Notes: generated from the letters alone by a model not told the origin. Shown: positions 9,392 to 19,338, numbered from the stretch's first letter. The stretch: DNA of 64,000 nt from JABCYV01 sp035512155 (GCA_035512155.1 DATKEN010000051.1:82341-146340); one strand, 5' to 3'. A program made the numbers and translations.

Positions 9392-10393
9392 TCACGCTTG
9401 CAGCCGCTTGGCAATCGCGCAATATAAATCCACGGCCTCGCCGAGCTGCTTTTTCTCCACGTACTCGCTCTGGGTGTGCGCCGCGTGAATCGATCCAGGA
9501 CCTACGAGAAGCGGTTGTCCCCAATTGCTGAGCCAGGGAATGTCAGTCGTGAAGGCTGCGACCATGGTGGGTAGTCCATCAAGCGTGCGTAACCTAGCCA
9601 ACGGAATCTCGAGCGTGAACTCAACCTTTATCAGATCGCCTACCGCTGTAATGATCTCCCGTTTCAGTGCCTCTGAGGGCCCGACCAGCCGGTAAAGCAA
9701 CTGCGCTCGCGCGAAGTCCGGAATCACGTTCGGGGCGCGTCCACCTTCGATCACGCCAATATTCAGGGTACAGGGCCCAACGCCCTCTTCCGTCGGAAGC
9801 CTGATCGCACGCAACCGGTTCAGCGCCTCCAAAAGTTTGTCGATCGCCGACTCTCCCAGTTCTGGATAAGCTGAATGTGCCATTTTCCCCTGTGCGATTA
9901 TCTCGACTCTCAAGGTTCCCTTCGATGCGCTCGCGATTCGATTCTCCGTCGGCTCGCCGTTTATCAGAAACTTGCTGCCGTGTGACTGCTGGTTGGCAAT
10001 CTTCGCGCCCAGACTGTCTTTTTCTTCGCCTACAAGGAAAAGCAGCCCGGCGTGGATACCGTCGTGGCGCAATCGGTCCGCCGCTGCGACCTGCGCGGCG
10101 ATGATGCCTTTAGCATCGCACGCGCCCCGGCCATACACGCGATCGGCGTCCTCGCGGGAGGGAATGAAAGGCGGCACAGTATCCATGTGGGTGGAGAAAA
10201 CAATCTCCGGCCGCGGTTGTTCGGGTGCGGTCGCATAAACATTGCCGCGTACGCCTTCAACCGGGAGCTTCTTGGCCTGAAAACCCAACCGGCTGAGCTC
10301 GCGTCGAAGAAAATCACCGACCGGGCCCTCATTGCCAGTGACCGACTCGATATCCACGAGTTGACGCGTGAAGGCGACAACATCCATGCGCAA
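9392..10393 (-). CDS. M20-family metallopeptidase (ArgE/DapE/CPG2-like deacylase)
   Basis: 333 residues with the co-catalytic zinc signature. STHMDTVPP gives His ~69 and the catalytic-base Asp ~71. GRGACDAKG holds the bridging Asp ~93. GEEKDS holds the Glu pair ~123-124, and a late His is at ...IHAAHTQSE. A lid/dimerisation domain lies between (about 155-255). M20 enzymes remove acyl or amino-acid groups. The length fits the acetylornithine deacetylase / LysK / DapE branch, but the substrate is not decidable. The start is 53 bases from the divergent hydrolase at 10447, so they share a promoter region. Confidence 0.88.
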   Translation of the reverse strand: MRMDVVAFTRQLVDIESVTGNEGPVGDFLRRELSRLGFQAKKLPVEGVRGNVYATAPEQPRPEIVFSTHMDTVPPFIPSREDADRVYGRGACDAKGIIAAQVAAADRLRHDGIHAGLLFLVGEEKDSLGAKIANQQSHGSKFLINGEPTENRIASASKGTLRVEIIAQGKMAHSAYPELGESAIDKLLEALNRLRAIRLPTEEGVGPCTLNIGVIEGGRAPNVIPDFARAQLLYRLVGPSEALKREIITAVGDLIKVEFTLEIPLARLRTLDGLPTMVAAFTTDIPWLSNWGQPLLVGPGSIHAAHTQSEYVEKKQLGEAVDLYCAIAKRLQA

Positions 10394-10446
10394 GAGGATA
10401 CCAGCAATGCAGACGCGGGCGTCCCCGCCCGTGCAAGCTTGCTGTT

Positions 10447-11127
10447 ATGCTTGCCTACATCGCGCCAATGACCACCAACGTCGCCTCCATCCGCTCACTC
10501 TTCCTCGATGGTCCGGCCGGGCGGTTAGAAGCGCTGCTCAATCTGGGCGCAAACAATGCCACCCACGCTGCTCTCCTATGCCATCCGCATTCGCTGTTTG
10601 GCGGCACTCTGCACAACAAGGTCGTCTTTCACTCCATGAAGGCGCTGAACGGCTTCGGATTTCCGGTTTTGCGCTTCAACTTCCGAGGCGCCGGATTGAG
10701 TGAGGGCAAGCATGACAACGGCCGTGGAGAAGCAGACGATGTCCGTGCCGTGCTGGACTGGCTGGACCACGAGTTTCATCTGCCCTTGATCTTTGCCGGG
10801 TTTTCGTTTGGTGCGGCCGTTGGGCTACGAGCCGCATGCCCGGATGCGCGGGTGAGAGCGGTCATCGGTCTAGGCGTACCGGTCGCGCCGATTGCTGACC
10901 GTAGCTACGAATACGGATTCCTGAAGACTTGCTCGAAGCCCAAGTTATTTGTAACTGGCGGGCACGACCAGTTCGGACCCCGCCCGCAACTGGAACGATT
11001 AGTGGAATCAGCTCCCGAGCCCAAGAAGCTGGTGATCATCGAAGGCGCGGACCACTTCTTTGAGGGGCATTTGCGCGATTTGCGCGACGCGATCGAAGCC
11101 TGGGTGAGAGAAATGATCCTCGGATAG
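10447..11127 (+). CDS. Alpha/beta hydrolase, COG2945-like
   Basis: 226 residues. The HPHSLFGG opening, the RFNFRGAGLSEG strand-loop, and FAGFSFGA with the nucleophile Ser at about 120 fit the small alpha/beta hydrolases of the COG2945 type. The acid is in GGHDQFG and the base in GADHFFEG. These usually lack a cap domain. The substrate is unknown. Two in-frame M codons are close; I kept the upstream ATG at 10447. Confidence 0.8.
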   Translation: MLAYIAPMTTNVASIRSLFLDGPAGRLEALLNLGANNATHAALLCHPHSLFGGTLHNKVVFHSMKALNGFGFPVLRFNFRGAGLSEGKHDNGRGEADDVRAVLDWLDHEFHLPLIFAGFSFGAAVGLRAACPDARVRAVIGLGVPVAPIADRSYEYGFLKTCSKPKLFVTGGHDQFGPRPQLERLVESAPEPKKLVIIEGADHFFEGHLRDLRDAIEAWVREMILG

Positions 11128-11208
11128 CTGAGATGCAATCGCATCGAAAGTAAAGTAACAAAGGACTAGACCGGCTTCCCACCGCTAACCCCTGTTTATA
11201 ATCGGCCC

Positions 11209-12540
11209 GTGTCTTCATCCGCTTCCGATCGGCAGCGCCTCACCCTCGACATGCGCGTCACTGCCCGGCAGCTGTTCGAACACGCGCTGGCGGAAGCCAG
11301 TATTGACCGCGCTTTTCAACGACATGTGGAGTGCGAACGTGGTGTGTTGCGGGTCTGTGAAGATCTTCATGATCTCGATTCTTATGGCCGCGTGCTGGTG
11401 GTCTCCATCGGCAAGGCGGCGCACGCTATGGTCAACTCGCTGGAGATGCAAGCGGGCAACCGTTTTGAAGGCATCGTGGCCAGTTCTGTCGAGGCGCTTT
11501 CACAGGCCCGCGGCTTTCGCTATTTTCGTGGCGGCCATCCCACTCCGAATGAGGATTCCCTGCGTGCTGCTGAGGCAATGTTGAAGTCGCTTAATGCGCA
11601 AACCGCGGCGTCGTTGGTAATTTTCATGCTCAGTGGCGGTGGCTCGGCAATCGCGGAAAAACCCATTGACAACGAAATCTCGCTGCCGGATCTGATCGCG
11701 ACCTATCGTGCGCTGGTGCACTCCGGAGCGCCCATCGCAGAGATCAATTCCATCCGTAAGCATCTTTCTGCGATTAAGGGAGGAAGGCTGGCGCTGGCCG
11801 CCGCCCCCGCCCAGCAAGTGTCATTGCTGGTCTCCGATGTGCCCGACAATATGCCAGATGCGCTTGCCTCCGGCCCGACGATGCCCGATTCCACGACCGT
11901 CAGTGAATGCCACGCCATCGCCGAGAAGTACGGAATGCTCAACGAATTCCCCACCTCGGTGCGCGAACTCTTCCAGCGCCACGCTTTGGAGGAGACCCCG
12001 AAGTCCGACGATCCCGCTTTCCACCGTTCGCGTTGGTGGACCATTCTGTCGAATAGTTCACTCCTGGAAGCGGCTAGGCTCGATGCCCAGCGTCAAGGAT
12101 TCAGCGTAGAAGTAGATAACAGTTGTGACGACTGGGACTACCTCCGCGCGGCTGATTTCTTGCTTGACCGCGTTCGCGAGTTGCGGAAGAAATCCGAGCG
12201 CGTTTGCCTGATTTCCGGCGGCGAGGTCGTAGTTAAGGTCAGGAACGGGGGTACGGGTGGACGAAATCAGCAATTTGCTCTGGCATGTGCGAGCAAAATC
12301 GCGGGCCAAAATATGACTGTTCTTAGCGCCGGCACTGACGGAATTGATGGCAATAGTCCTGCCGCCGGCGCCATCGTCGACGGCATAACCCTGGAGCGTT
12401 CCAAGGCCCGCGGGCTGGCCGCGAATGTGCATCTGGCCAGCTTTAACGCATATCCCTTCTTCGACGCGCTAGGCGATGTGGTTGTAACCGCTCCCACCGG
12501 CAACAATCTGAGGGATTTGCGCATTCTGTTAGCTTACTGA
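11209..12540 (+). CDS. Glycerate 2-kinase, MOFRL/DUF4147 type
   Basis: 443 residues beginning with GTG. The N-terminal DUF4147 half has the VSIGKAA and FRGGHPTPNEDS motifs and the LSGGGSA phosphate loop (about 140-146). The C-terminal MOFRL domain has CLISGGEVVVKV and GTGGRNQQFAL, then SAGTDGIDGNSPAAGA. This class phosphorylates D-glycerate to 2-phosphoglycerate, feeding lower glycolysis from glyoxylate or serine-type routes. The GLYR-type reductase at 13646 is a plausible metabolic neighbour but lies beyond an unrelated convergent gene. Confidence 0.9.
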   Translation: MSSSASDRQRLTLDMRVTARQLFEHALAEASIDRAFQRHVECERGVLRVCEDLHDLDSYGRVLVVSIGKAAHAMVNSLEMQAGNRFEGIVASSVEALSQARGFRYFRGGHPTPNEDSLRAAEAMLKSLNAQTAASLVIFMLSGGGSAIAEKPIDNEISLPDLIATYRALVHSGAPIAEINSIRKHLSAIKGGRLALAAAPAQQVSLLVSDVPDNMPDALASGPTMPDSTTVSECHAIAEKYGMLNEFPTSVRELFQRHALEETPKSDDPAFHRSRWWTILSNSSLLEAARLDAQRQGFSVEVDNSCDDWDYLRAADFLLDRVRELRKKSERVCLISGGEVVVKVRNGGTGGRNQQFALACASKIAGQNMTVLSAGTDGIDGNSPAAGAIVDGITLERSKARGLAANVHLASFNAYPFFDALGDVVVTAPTGNNLRDLRILLAY

Positions 12541-12559
12541 TCGTTTCCTCGTCCATGGC

Positions 12560-13459
12560 TTATCCGAAAAACCGCGTCACGCCTTCTTTCAGGACCAGAA
12601 CGCGGTCCTGAATTCCAGCCGCTTTTGCCTCTTTTTCCAAAAGCTGCAGCGGTTCCTCCAAGGGCTCATGCGAGAGGCGGAAGGTCCCATAATGCATGGG
12701 AACCATCCAGCGGGCATTCAGATCGAGGAAAGCCCGAGTGGCGTCGGCCGGACTGGCATGCACATTGCGAAAAGATGCAGGGTTGTAGGCACCGATGGGG
12801 AGCAGCGCCAACTCCGGCGCGAGCCGCTGGCCAATCTCACGGAAGCCAGCGAAATAGGCGGTATCGCCGGCATGATACAGGGAATGCTTTTGATCCCGCA
12901 GCACGTAGCCGCCATAGCCGCGATGAGAATCCTTGATAACGCGTGCGCCCCAGTGTCGTGAGGGGACATGCGTAACCGTCAGCCCGCCGTGACGATAACT
13001 GTTCCACCAATCCAGTTCCACGACGTTGTCGAATCCCAGATCAGAAACCAGGTCGAAGACATGGTGCGGGACCACAATGGTGGTAGGCCCTCCGCGCCGG
13101 CGCCGAGTTTGCTGCGCGATGGCACGAAGTGACGGCCGATGCAAATGATCGAAGTGGGCATGCGTAACCAGGATCAAGTCAATCGGAGGCAGGTCCTGGA
13201 TTTGCAGGCCAGGTTGACGTAAGCGCTTCAGCACGAACAGCCAGCGGGCAAAATTGGGATCGATGATGACGTTCTGCCGGCCAATCTGCAGAAAGAAACT
13301 GGAGTGGCCGATGAAGGTCACTCCCAGTTCCCCATTGGAAACCAGTTTTGGCTTGTAGGTTTTGCCGGTGCGAGGGGTGACCGCGGAGTGGCGCACCAGG
13401 CGGCTGAATTGCCGGGCACGCTTGCGAAGCGCCGAATTGTTAAGCGTGTTTTTTAGCAT
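12560..13459 (-). CDS. Metallo-beta-lactamase-fold hydrolase (UlaG / NAPE-PLD-like)
   Basis: The core has LVTHAHFDHL (HxHxDH metal site at about 100-105), a later HxG segment (SRHWGARV), YHAGDTAYF with a metal-bridging Asp, and a late His in VPMHYGTF. This order is typical of the UlaG-like/NAPE-PLD branch of the MBL fold. I chose the ATG at 13459 (299 aa). A TTG at 13510 would add 17 residues, but neither has a convincing Shine-Dalgarno. It converges on the glycerate kinase with a 19-base gap. Substrate unknown. Confidence 0.82.
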   Translation of the reverse strand: MLKNTLNNSALRKRARQFSRLVRHSAVTPRTGKTYKPKLVSNGELGVTFIGHSSFFLQIGRQNVIIDPNFARWLFVLKRLRQPGLQIQDLPPIDLILVTHAHFDHLHRPSLRAIAQQTRRRRGGPTTIVVPHHVFDLVSDLGFDNVVELDWWNSYRHGGLTVTHVPSRHWGARVIKDSHRGYGGYVLRDQKHSLYHAGDTAYFAGFREIGQRLAPELALLPIGAYNPASFRNVHASPADATRAFLDLNARWMVPMHYGTFRLSHEPLEEPLQLLEKEAKAAGIQDRVLVLKEGVTRFFG

Positions 13460-13645
13460 GCGGCCGCAAATCGGACGATCTTCAGAATCCGATCGGACTA
13501 CTGCTGCCAAGCCACCGGGCCTGGAACGGAAAAATCCGCTGACTAATCGTTCGTACCTGATTTTAAAACAAATCCGGCAAGGATTGCTTGACCGTAGTAA
13601 CCGCAGTCAGTTCTAATCGCTTCTGGTCATCAGGAGACTATTCGG

Positions 13646-14527
13646 ATGCGTATTGCTTTCTTGGGGTTGGGAATCATGGGACGCCCAATGGCGTCTAATT
13701 TGGTGAAAGCCGGGCATGAGGTCACGGTTTGGAACCGCACAGCGGGAAAAGAAGTGGAGGGAGCGCGCGTTGCCACTTCGCCGGCGGAAGCGGCCCGTGG
13801 CGCCGAAGTGGTTTGGATGGCCGTGTCCGATACCAAGGCGGTGGAAACTGTGTTGTTTGGAGCACAGGGAGTGCAAGAATCGCTCACTGCGGGCATGACT
13901 ATCGTGGACTCAAGCACAATTTCCCCGTCCGCGACCAGCAAGTTTGCAGATCGCCTTCGAGGCCGTGGGGTCCAGTACGTGGACGCTCCGATGACCGGAT
14001 CCAAGGTCGCGGCGGAGAACGGCACGCTTATCTTTATTGTGGGCGGAGACGAAGCCGCAGTTGAGGGTCTCAAGCCTCTGTTTGCTGCCGTGGGAAAACA
14101 GTTTTTCCGCATGGGAGAAACAGGCAAGGGTCAGGCCGCCAAGCTGGCCATGAATTTACAGATAGCGCTGATCTACGAAGGGTTTGCTGAAGCCCTGACC
14201 TTGGCCACCAAGCTGGGCGTCGACCCCGCCACCCTGCTGCCGGTCATCCAAGCGTCGATGGTCCGGTCGGGAGTCGTTGATTACAAAGCACCTTTTGTCA
14301 TGAAACGTGACTTTTCTCCAAACTTCCCGCTTCGTCTCATGCATAAGGACATCCGTTTGACCCTGGAAGCAGCCAAGGAGGTTCGAGTGAAGTTGCCGGC
14401 CCTCGAAACCGTGGAAGAAATCTATGAAATGGCCACGGAGGACGGACATCAGGACCTCGATTATGCCGCCACCATCGCCCTGCTCGAGAAGTGGGCAGGA
14501 GTTGAAGTGAAAGGCGCGTCAGCCTGA
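13646..14527 (+). CDS. NAD(P)-dependent beta-hydroxyacid dehydrogenase (GLYR / 3-hydroxyisobutyrate dehydrogenase family)
   Basis: 293 residues. The N-terminal Rossmann motif GLGIMG (7-12) and the NRTAGK dinucleotide-discriminating loop suggest NADP. DAPMTGS (about 112-118) is the substrate loop, and the catalytic Lys lies in GKGQAAKLAMNL around 170. The layout matches glyoxylate / succinic-semialdehyde reductases. A succinic-semialdehyde reductase would link to the GABA catabolic genes at 26-31 kb, but that is inference. The Shine-Dalgarno AGGAG precedes ATG 13646. Confidence 0.88.
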   Translation: MRIAFLGLGIMGRPMASNLVKAGHEVTVWNRTAGKEVEGARVATSPAEAARGAEVVWMAVSDTKAVETVLFGAQGVQESLTAGMTIVDSSTISPSATSKFADRLRGRGVQYVDAPMTGSKVAAENGTLIFIVGGDEAAVEGLKPLFAAVGKQFFRMGETGKGQAAKLAMNLQIALIYEGFAEALTLATKLGVDPATLLPVIQASMVRSGVVDYKAPFVMKRDFSPNFPLRLMHKDIRLTLEAAKEVRVKLPALETVEEIYEMATEDGHQDLDYAATIALLEKWAGVEVKGASA

Positions 14528-14699
14528 GGACCCCGGCGTACCCAATTTTTTCAGCTGCACGCGCGGGCAATCGCGCCATGACCGTCCAGACCCTCAAACT
14601 AATACTTTCGTAATCCGTTCAGCCTCTTCTATTACAGAAGTTTTACACGCGTCCTCACTACGGACTGATACCTTTACGGCTGGAAGTTCAAAATCGCGT

Positions 14700-15611
14700 A
14701 TGAAAGACATTGCCATGCAACTGGAAACCCTCAACCGTAAAGCGTCAGCAGATCACGAGACCAATTGGGTGACTGCAGGCTTCATGGGAATGTTTCACCT
14801 CGGAGCAGTCGCAGCGCTGTTCTTCTTTACGTGGAAGGCTCTGTTTGTGGCGATGTTTCTGTGGTGGGTCTCGGGCAGCTTGGGCATTGGAATGGGTTAT
14901 CACCGTCTGCTTACCCATCGCGGATATAAGACCCCCAAGTGGGTTGAATACTTCCTGACCACTTGTGCGACCCTGGCCCTTGAAGGGGGACCCATTTTCT
15001 GGGTGGCCACGCACCGCATTCATCACAAGTTTTCTGACCACGAGGGGGACCCGCACTCGCCGCTCGATGGCAAGTGGTGGTCGCACATGGGTTGGATCCT
15101 GACCGGCAAATCTATGCATCACGACACCACTACGCTGGCGCGTTATGTGCCCGACTTGGCCAAAGACAAATTTCACGTTTGGATTACCAAGTATCACTAC
15201 GTTCCAATCATTGCGTTAGGCGCGACCCTGCTGGCTCTTGGCGGCCTTCCTTTCCTGATGTGGGGCATCTTCGTCCGCACCACGGTTGGCCTGCATGCCA
15301 CCTGGTTAGTAAATTCAGCGACCCACACCTGGGGCTCACGGCGTTTCAGGACGAAAGATCTCTCAACCAACAACTGGTGGGTGGCAATTCTGACCTTTGG
15401 CGAAGGTTGGCATAACAACCATCACGCGCACCCCGTTTCCGCCCGGCACGGCTTGAAATGGTATGAAGTGGATATGAACTGGTACGGCATCTGGGCGCTT
15501 AAGAAATTAGGGCTCGCCCGCCACGTCTACCGCGTAAAGCTTTCCGAGTTGCGTCGCCGAGGCGAAGAGGGGCTGCCAACCGCCACGCCTAGCGAACTCG
15601 TATCGGCGTAG
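14700..15611 (+). CDS. Acyl-CoA/phospholipid delta-9 fatty acid desaturase
   Basis: 303 residues with four membrane helices and the three histidine boxes of the membrane di-iron desaturases: HRLLTH (68-73), HRIHH (105-109) and, near 238-243, WHNNHH. A conserved NSATHTWGSRRF segment supports the stearoyl-CoA desaturase branch. It inserts a double bond into acyl chains to adjust membrane fluidity. An alternative ATG lies five codons downstream. The next genes (15740, 16657) are a two-component system whose kinase appears to sense the membrane, which suggests regulation of this enzyme. Confidence 0.92.
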   Translation: MKDIAMQLETLNRKASADHETNWVTAGFMGMFHLGAVAALFFFTWKALFVAMFLWWVSGSLGIGMGYHRLLTHRGYKTPKWVEYFLTTCATLALEGGPIFWVATHRIHHKFSDHEGDPHSPLDGKWWSHMGWILTGKSMHHDTTTLARYVPDLAKDKFHVWITKYHYVPIIALGATLLALGGLPFLMWGIFVRTTVGLHATWLVNSATHTWGSRRFRTKDLSTNNWWVAILTFGEGWHNNHHAHPVSARHGLKWYEVDMNWYGIWALKKLGLARHVYRVKLSELRRRGEEGLPTATPSELVSA

Positions 15612-15739
15612 CTCCCGCAGCAAAATCGCTTGAAGTCAAAGCAGTTCGGCTGATGGCCGTGTCACACGGAACTTACTGTTCTCGGAACGGCCCGGGGCAG
15701 TCCTGAGGTTTTTGTCTCCCCTCGCGGTAGAATCCTGCT

Positions 15740-16660
15740 ATGCGCATCACCAGCCGCCGCAAAGCGATTATCACATTCCTCGTCCTTGGAGTGGGATTGT
15801 CCGGAGTGGCGGTGGCCGTCGGCTTTGGCTGGATCATCCTCAATTGGCGCGAAGGAATCAGAGTTTTTCTAGGTGTGATTTTCTTTGGCGCGATCGCCAC
15901 TGGGCTTATCCTCAATACGATCTTTCTCATCCGTGAAATCCGCCGTAATGAGCAACATGACAGCTTCATCAATGCGGTCACTCACGAACTAAAAACTCCC
16001 ATCGCTTCCATCCGACTTTATCTACAGACTCTGGAACGCCGCGACGTGGACGAGGGCCAGCGGCACGAGTTCTATCGCCTCATGCTTGACGACACCGCGC
16101 GCCTGCTGGGCACCGTTGAGCAAGTTTTGAAGGCTGGAGAAGCAGGGCTGAAGCGACGACGTGAGCGCGTACCAGTCAATTTTGGCGAACTGGTTAGGGA
16201 GTGCGTTGAAGTGGCGCGCAGCAGCTACCATCTGCCCGCCGGAACGTTGCGGTACGAACAGGTTCTCCAGAACGGATCCGGCGCCAACGTATTGGGAGAT
16301 CCTGAAGATCTGCGAACAGCGGTTTCCAACGTGCTCGACAATGCGGTGAAGTATTCCGACAGCCGAGTTGATATTTCGGTGCGAGTGGAGAGCCCAGATG
16401 AGAAGCACGTCATGCTGCGAGTGCGCGACCACGGCGTTGGTATTCCTGCCGGTGAGCTGAAACGAATCTTCAGGCGCTTTTATCGGATTCCCAACCGGCC
16501 GTTGAACAACGTGAAGGGCACCGGTCTGGGATTATTCATCGTGCGGGCAATTGCCAAAAAGCATGGCGGCCGTGTCTTTGCCGAGAGTGAGGGTGAAGGA
16601 CGTGGTGCCACCGTGCTGCTGGAGTTGCCTCGCCACGTTGCGCGCGGAGACGCAGTATGA
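15740..16660 (+). CDS. Sensor histidine kinase with two close transmembrane helices
   Basis: 306 residues. TM1 (about 11-33) and TM2 (about 41-64) are joined by only a few residues, so there is no periplasmic sensor domain. The HisKA domain has the phospho-acceptor His at about 82 (AVTHELKTP). The HATPase has the N box (NVLDNAVKYS), the G1 box (DHGVGIP), the F box and the G2 box (GTGLGL). This is the intramembrane-sensing architecture. Its last four bases (ATGA) overlap the response regulator start, so the two are translationally coupled. Confidence 0.9.
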   Translation: MRITSRRKAIITFLVLGVGLSGVAVAVGFGWIILNWREGIRVFLGVIFFGAIATGLILNTIFLIREIRRNEQHDSFINAVTHELKTPIASIRLYLQTLERRDVDEGQRHEFYRLMLDDTARLLGTVEQVLKAGEAGLKRRRERVPVNFGELVRECVEVARSSYHLPAGTLRYEQVLQNGSGANVLGDPEDLRTAVSNVLDNAVKYSDSRVDISVRVESPDEKHVMLRVRDHGVGIPAGELKRIFRRFYRIPNRPLNNVKGTGLGLFIVRAIAKKHGGRVFAESEGEGRGATVLLELPRHVARGDAV

Positions 16661-17475
16661 GCCGGGTGCTGATTGTGGAAGACGAAGTCCACCTCGCAAA
16701 AGGTTTACAGTTCAATCTGGAGGCTGAGGGTCACTCCGTCGAAGTCGTGGGCGACGGCGAGCAGGCGCTGGAGATCCTTCTAGGGCCGCGAGGCGAGGCT
16801 ACGCAAAAACCCACCGATACAAAGCGACTTGAAGAAGAAAACGGCCGGCGGGAGGATTTCGACGCGGTTGTGCTCGACGTGATGCTACCCGGCAAAGACG
16901 GCTTTGCCGTGACCGCCGAACTCCGTGCCGCTAAACACTTCGTCCCCGTCCTTATGCTTACCGCGCGCGGGCGCCCTGAAGACGTGCTCAAAGGTTTCGC
17001 CTCGGGCGCGGATGATTACCTGCCCAAGCCTTTCGAACTGGCCATTCTGCTCGCTCGTTTGCAGGGCCTGCTGCGGAGACGGGAGTGGCTGCGCGAGAGC
17101 CAGACGCAAACCCCGGACTTGCCAAAACATCGTGCCGCTAACAACGAAATTACCGAATACGAAGTTTTCTCTTTCCATGATCGAACCATCGACTTTGGAA
17201 AACTGGAGCTGCGGATAAAGGGAAACGTTATCCGACTCACTCTGATGGAGGCGGAATTGTTGCGCCACCTGATTCGCAACAATGGTCGGGTTGTTTCGCG
17301 GAAATCCATCCTCGAAGAAGTCTGGGGCCTGCACGAAGATACCGACACTCGGGCGATCGATAACTTTGTGGTGCGGTTGCGTCGCTACATCGAAGATGAT
17401 CCATCGAAGCCCGAACATCTGTTGACGGTGCGCGGAGTGGGGTACCGGTTTTTGTCGGAACCGGAGAAGATCTGA
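16657..17475 (+). CDS. OmpR-type response regulator with an insert in the receiver
   Basis: 272 residues. The receiver has the acidic pair E-D-E (8-10), phospho-acceptor Asp at about 74 (VVLDVMLPGKDG), Thr in MLTARG, and Lys in YLPKPFE. A hydrophilic insert of about 24 residues (roughly 43-66, rich in Glu, Lys and Arg) lengthens the segment before the third strand. The C-terminal winged helix (about 185-270, EVWGLHEDTDTRAIDNFVVRLR) is standard. It overlaps the kinase by 4 bases. The targets are probably the neighbouring desaturase and/or itself. Confidence 0.9.
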   Translation: MSRVLIVEDEVHLAKGLQFNLEAEGHSVEVVGDGEQALEILLGPRGEATQKPTDTKRLEEENGRREDFDAVVLDVMLPGKDGFAVTAELRAAKHFVPVLMLTARGRPEDVLKGFASGADDYLPKPFELAILLARLQGLLRRREWLRESQTQTPDLPKHRAANNEITEYEVFSFHDRTIDFGKLELRIKGNVIRLTLMEAELLRHLIRNNGRVVSRKSILEEVWGLHEDTDTRAIDNFVVRLRRYIEDDPSKPEHLLTVRGVGYRFLSEPEKI

Positions 17476-17629
17476 CCTACTGGCGGGCTCGCGGTGGTTA
17501 CTCCGATAAGCCGACTGGGAAGCAGTTTTCGGCCATGGGTGCTCGCTCACCTACGTAATACAATCCCCTCTCGCCAAAGCGGTAAAAGATTGGCATCATG
17601 ATTTCAACCGCTTGCATCAAAGGATTCTC

Positions 17630-19258
17630 ATGCGCTTGCGACGGTCGGTTGCCCTGGTTCTTGCAGTCGTCTCTGGATTGAGTCTGGCGGGTTGCGGGGG
17701 CGGCACGAACTCCTCTACCAGCATTACGGCTCCGAATAGCCCCACGGCAACGGACGTGGTGACCTATCACAACGATGTCGGCCGCACGGGACAGAATCTG
17801 AACGAAACGATGCTGACGCCTGCCAATGTCAAGTCAACGACATTTGGTAGAGTCGGTTTCTATGCGGTCGACGGCAAGGTCGACGCCCAGCCGCTTTATC
17901 TGTCGAAAATTAATGTTCCCGGACAGGGAATTCGCAATGTCCTTTATGTTGTGACCGAACACGACAGCGTCTACGCCTTTGACGCTGATAATGGAACGCA
18001 ACTGTGGAAGGTCTCGATGCTGGCAGCGGGCGAAACTCCGAGCGACGACCGTGGCTGCGGCCAGGTCACTCCTGAGATTGGGATCACGAGCACGCCTGTG
18101 ATCGACCGCGCTCGTGGACCCAATGGGGCGATCTACCTGGTCGCGATGTCGAAGAACAGTTCCGGAAATTACTTTCAGCGCATCCATGCACTGGATGTGA
18201 CTACCGGTGCGGAGTTATTTGGCGGTCCCCGGGTCATCCAGGCATCCTTCCCGGGAACCGGAGACAACAGCTCCAACGGCAATGTGATTTTCGATCCCGC
18301 GCAATATAAGGAGCGAGCCGGGCTGCTTTTGCTGAACGGCGTCGTGTACACGGGATGGGCATCACATTGTGACATCGGCCTGTACACCGGCTGGATCATT
18401 GGATACGACGCGTCCACGCTGGCCCAGACCAGCGTGCTGAACGTGGTTCCTAACGGCAGACAAGGCGCAATTTGGATGTCAGGAGCGGGGCTAGCTGCGG
18501 ACAGCACGGGAAACATTTATTTTCTGGACGGCAATGGCGACTTTGACACCAACTTGAACACCAGTGAATTCCCAAGCAACGGCGACTATGGCAATGCGTT
18601 CCTCAAGCTTTCAACCTCAAGTGGACTAGCGGTAGCGGATTATTTCGAAATGGACAATCAGCAGCAGGAAAACAACTTCGACGTCGATCTGGGCTCCGGA
18701 GGCGCAATGGTGTTGCCCGATCTTACCGACGGCTCCGGGCACATCTGGCACCTTGCGGTCGGCGCGGGCAAAGACGCGAACCTCTACGTGGTTAACCGTG
18801 ACTCCATGGGCAAGTTCAATTCTAATAGCAACAATATTTACCAGGAACTTCCGGGAGCCTTGCCCGGCGGCGTCTTTGCGATGCCAGCATATTTCAATGG
18901 CACGGTGTACTACGGCTCCGTGGGGAGCCCGATCCAGGCTTTCAGGATCACTAACGCCAAGCTGTCCACCAGCGCAACCGGACACACAAACAACAGCTTT
19001 GGATATCCCGGCGCCACGCCAGGGGTTTCGGCGAATGGGACGAATGACGCGATTTTGTGGGTGGCGGAAAATGGGAGCACTGCAGTGCTCCATGCCTACG
19101 ATGCAACCAATCTGTCAAACGAACTTTACAACAGCAACCAGTCCGGATCTCGAGACCAATTCGGTATGGGGAACAAATTCATCACTCCGACAATCGTCAA
19201 TGGCAAGGTCTATGTAGGCACGACTAACGGTGTTGCAGTGTTCGGACTGTTGCCCTAG
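17630..19258 (+). CDS. Lipoprotein with PQQ/beta-propeller-like repeats
   Basis: I start at ATG 17630, which has AAAGGA five bases upstream, rather than at the TTG at 17612. The signal peptide ends in LSLAGC, so Cys22 is the lipidated residue. A Ser/Thr-rich tether follows. The body has repeated motifs of the PQQ-dehydrogenase-like propeller type: VYAFDADNGTQLWK, IYLVAMSK, IHALDVTTGAEL, GGAMVLPDL and KVYVGTTNGVAVFGLL. No active-site residues of true quinoproteins are evident, so a binding or structural role is as likely as catalysis. About 542 residues. Confidence 0.75.
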   Translation: MRLRRSVALVLAVVSGLSLAGCGGGTNSSTSITAPNSPTATDVVTYHNDVGRTGQNLNETMLTPANVKSTTFGRVGFYAVDGKVDAQPLYLSKINVPGQGIRNVLYVVTEHDSVYAFDADNGTQLWKVSMLAAGETPSDDRGCGQVTPEIGITSTPVIDRARGPNGAIYLVAMSKNSSGNYFQRIHALDVTTGAELFGGPRVIQASFPGTGDNSSNGNVIFDPAQYKERAGLLLLNGVVYTGWASHCDIGLYTGWIIGYDASTLAQTSVLNVVPNGRQGAIWMSGAGLAADSTGNIYFLDGNGDFDTNLNTSEFPSNGDYGNAFLKLSTSSGLAVADYFEMDNQQQENNFDVDLGSGGAMVLPDLTDGSGHIWHLAVGAGKDANLYVVNRDSMGKFNSNSNNIYQELPGALPGGVFAMPAYFNGTVYYGSVGSPIQAFRITNAKLSTSATGHTNNSFGYPGATPGVSANGTNDAILWVAENGSTAVLHAYDATNLSNELYNSNQSGSRDQFGMGNKFITPTIVNGKVYVGTTNGVAVFGLLP

Positions 19259-19338
19259 GCGGCTCTCCGACCACGGAATCTGCAAAGAAACGCCATAGAG
19301 CGGGGCAGGCGACTCAAGCACTTTAAAAGCCGCTCAAC

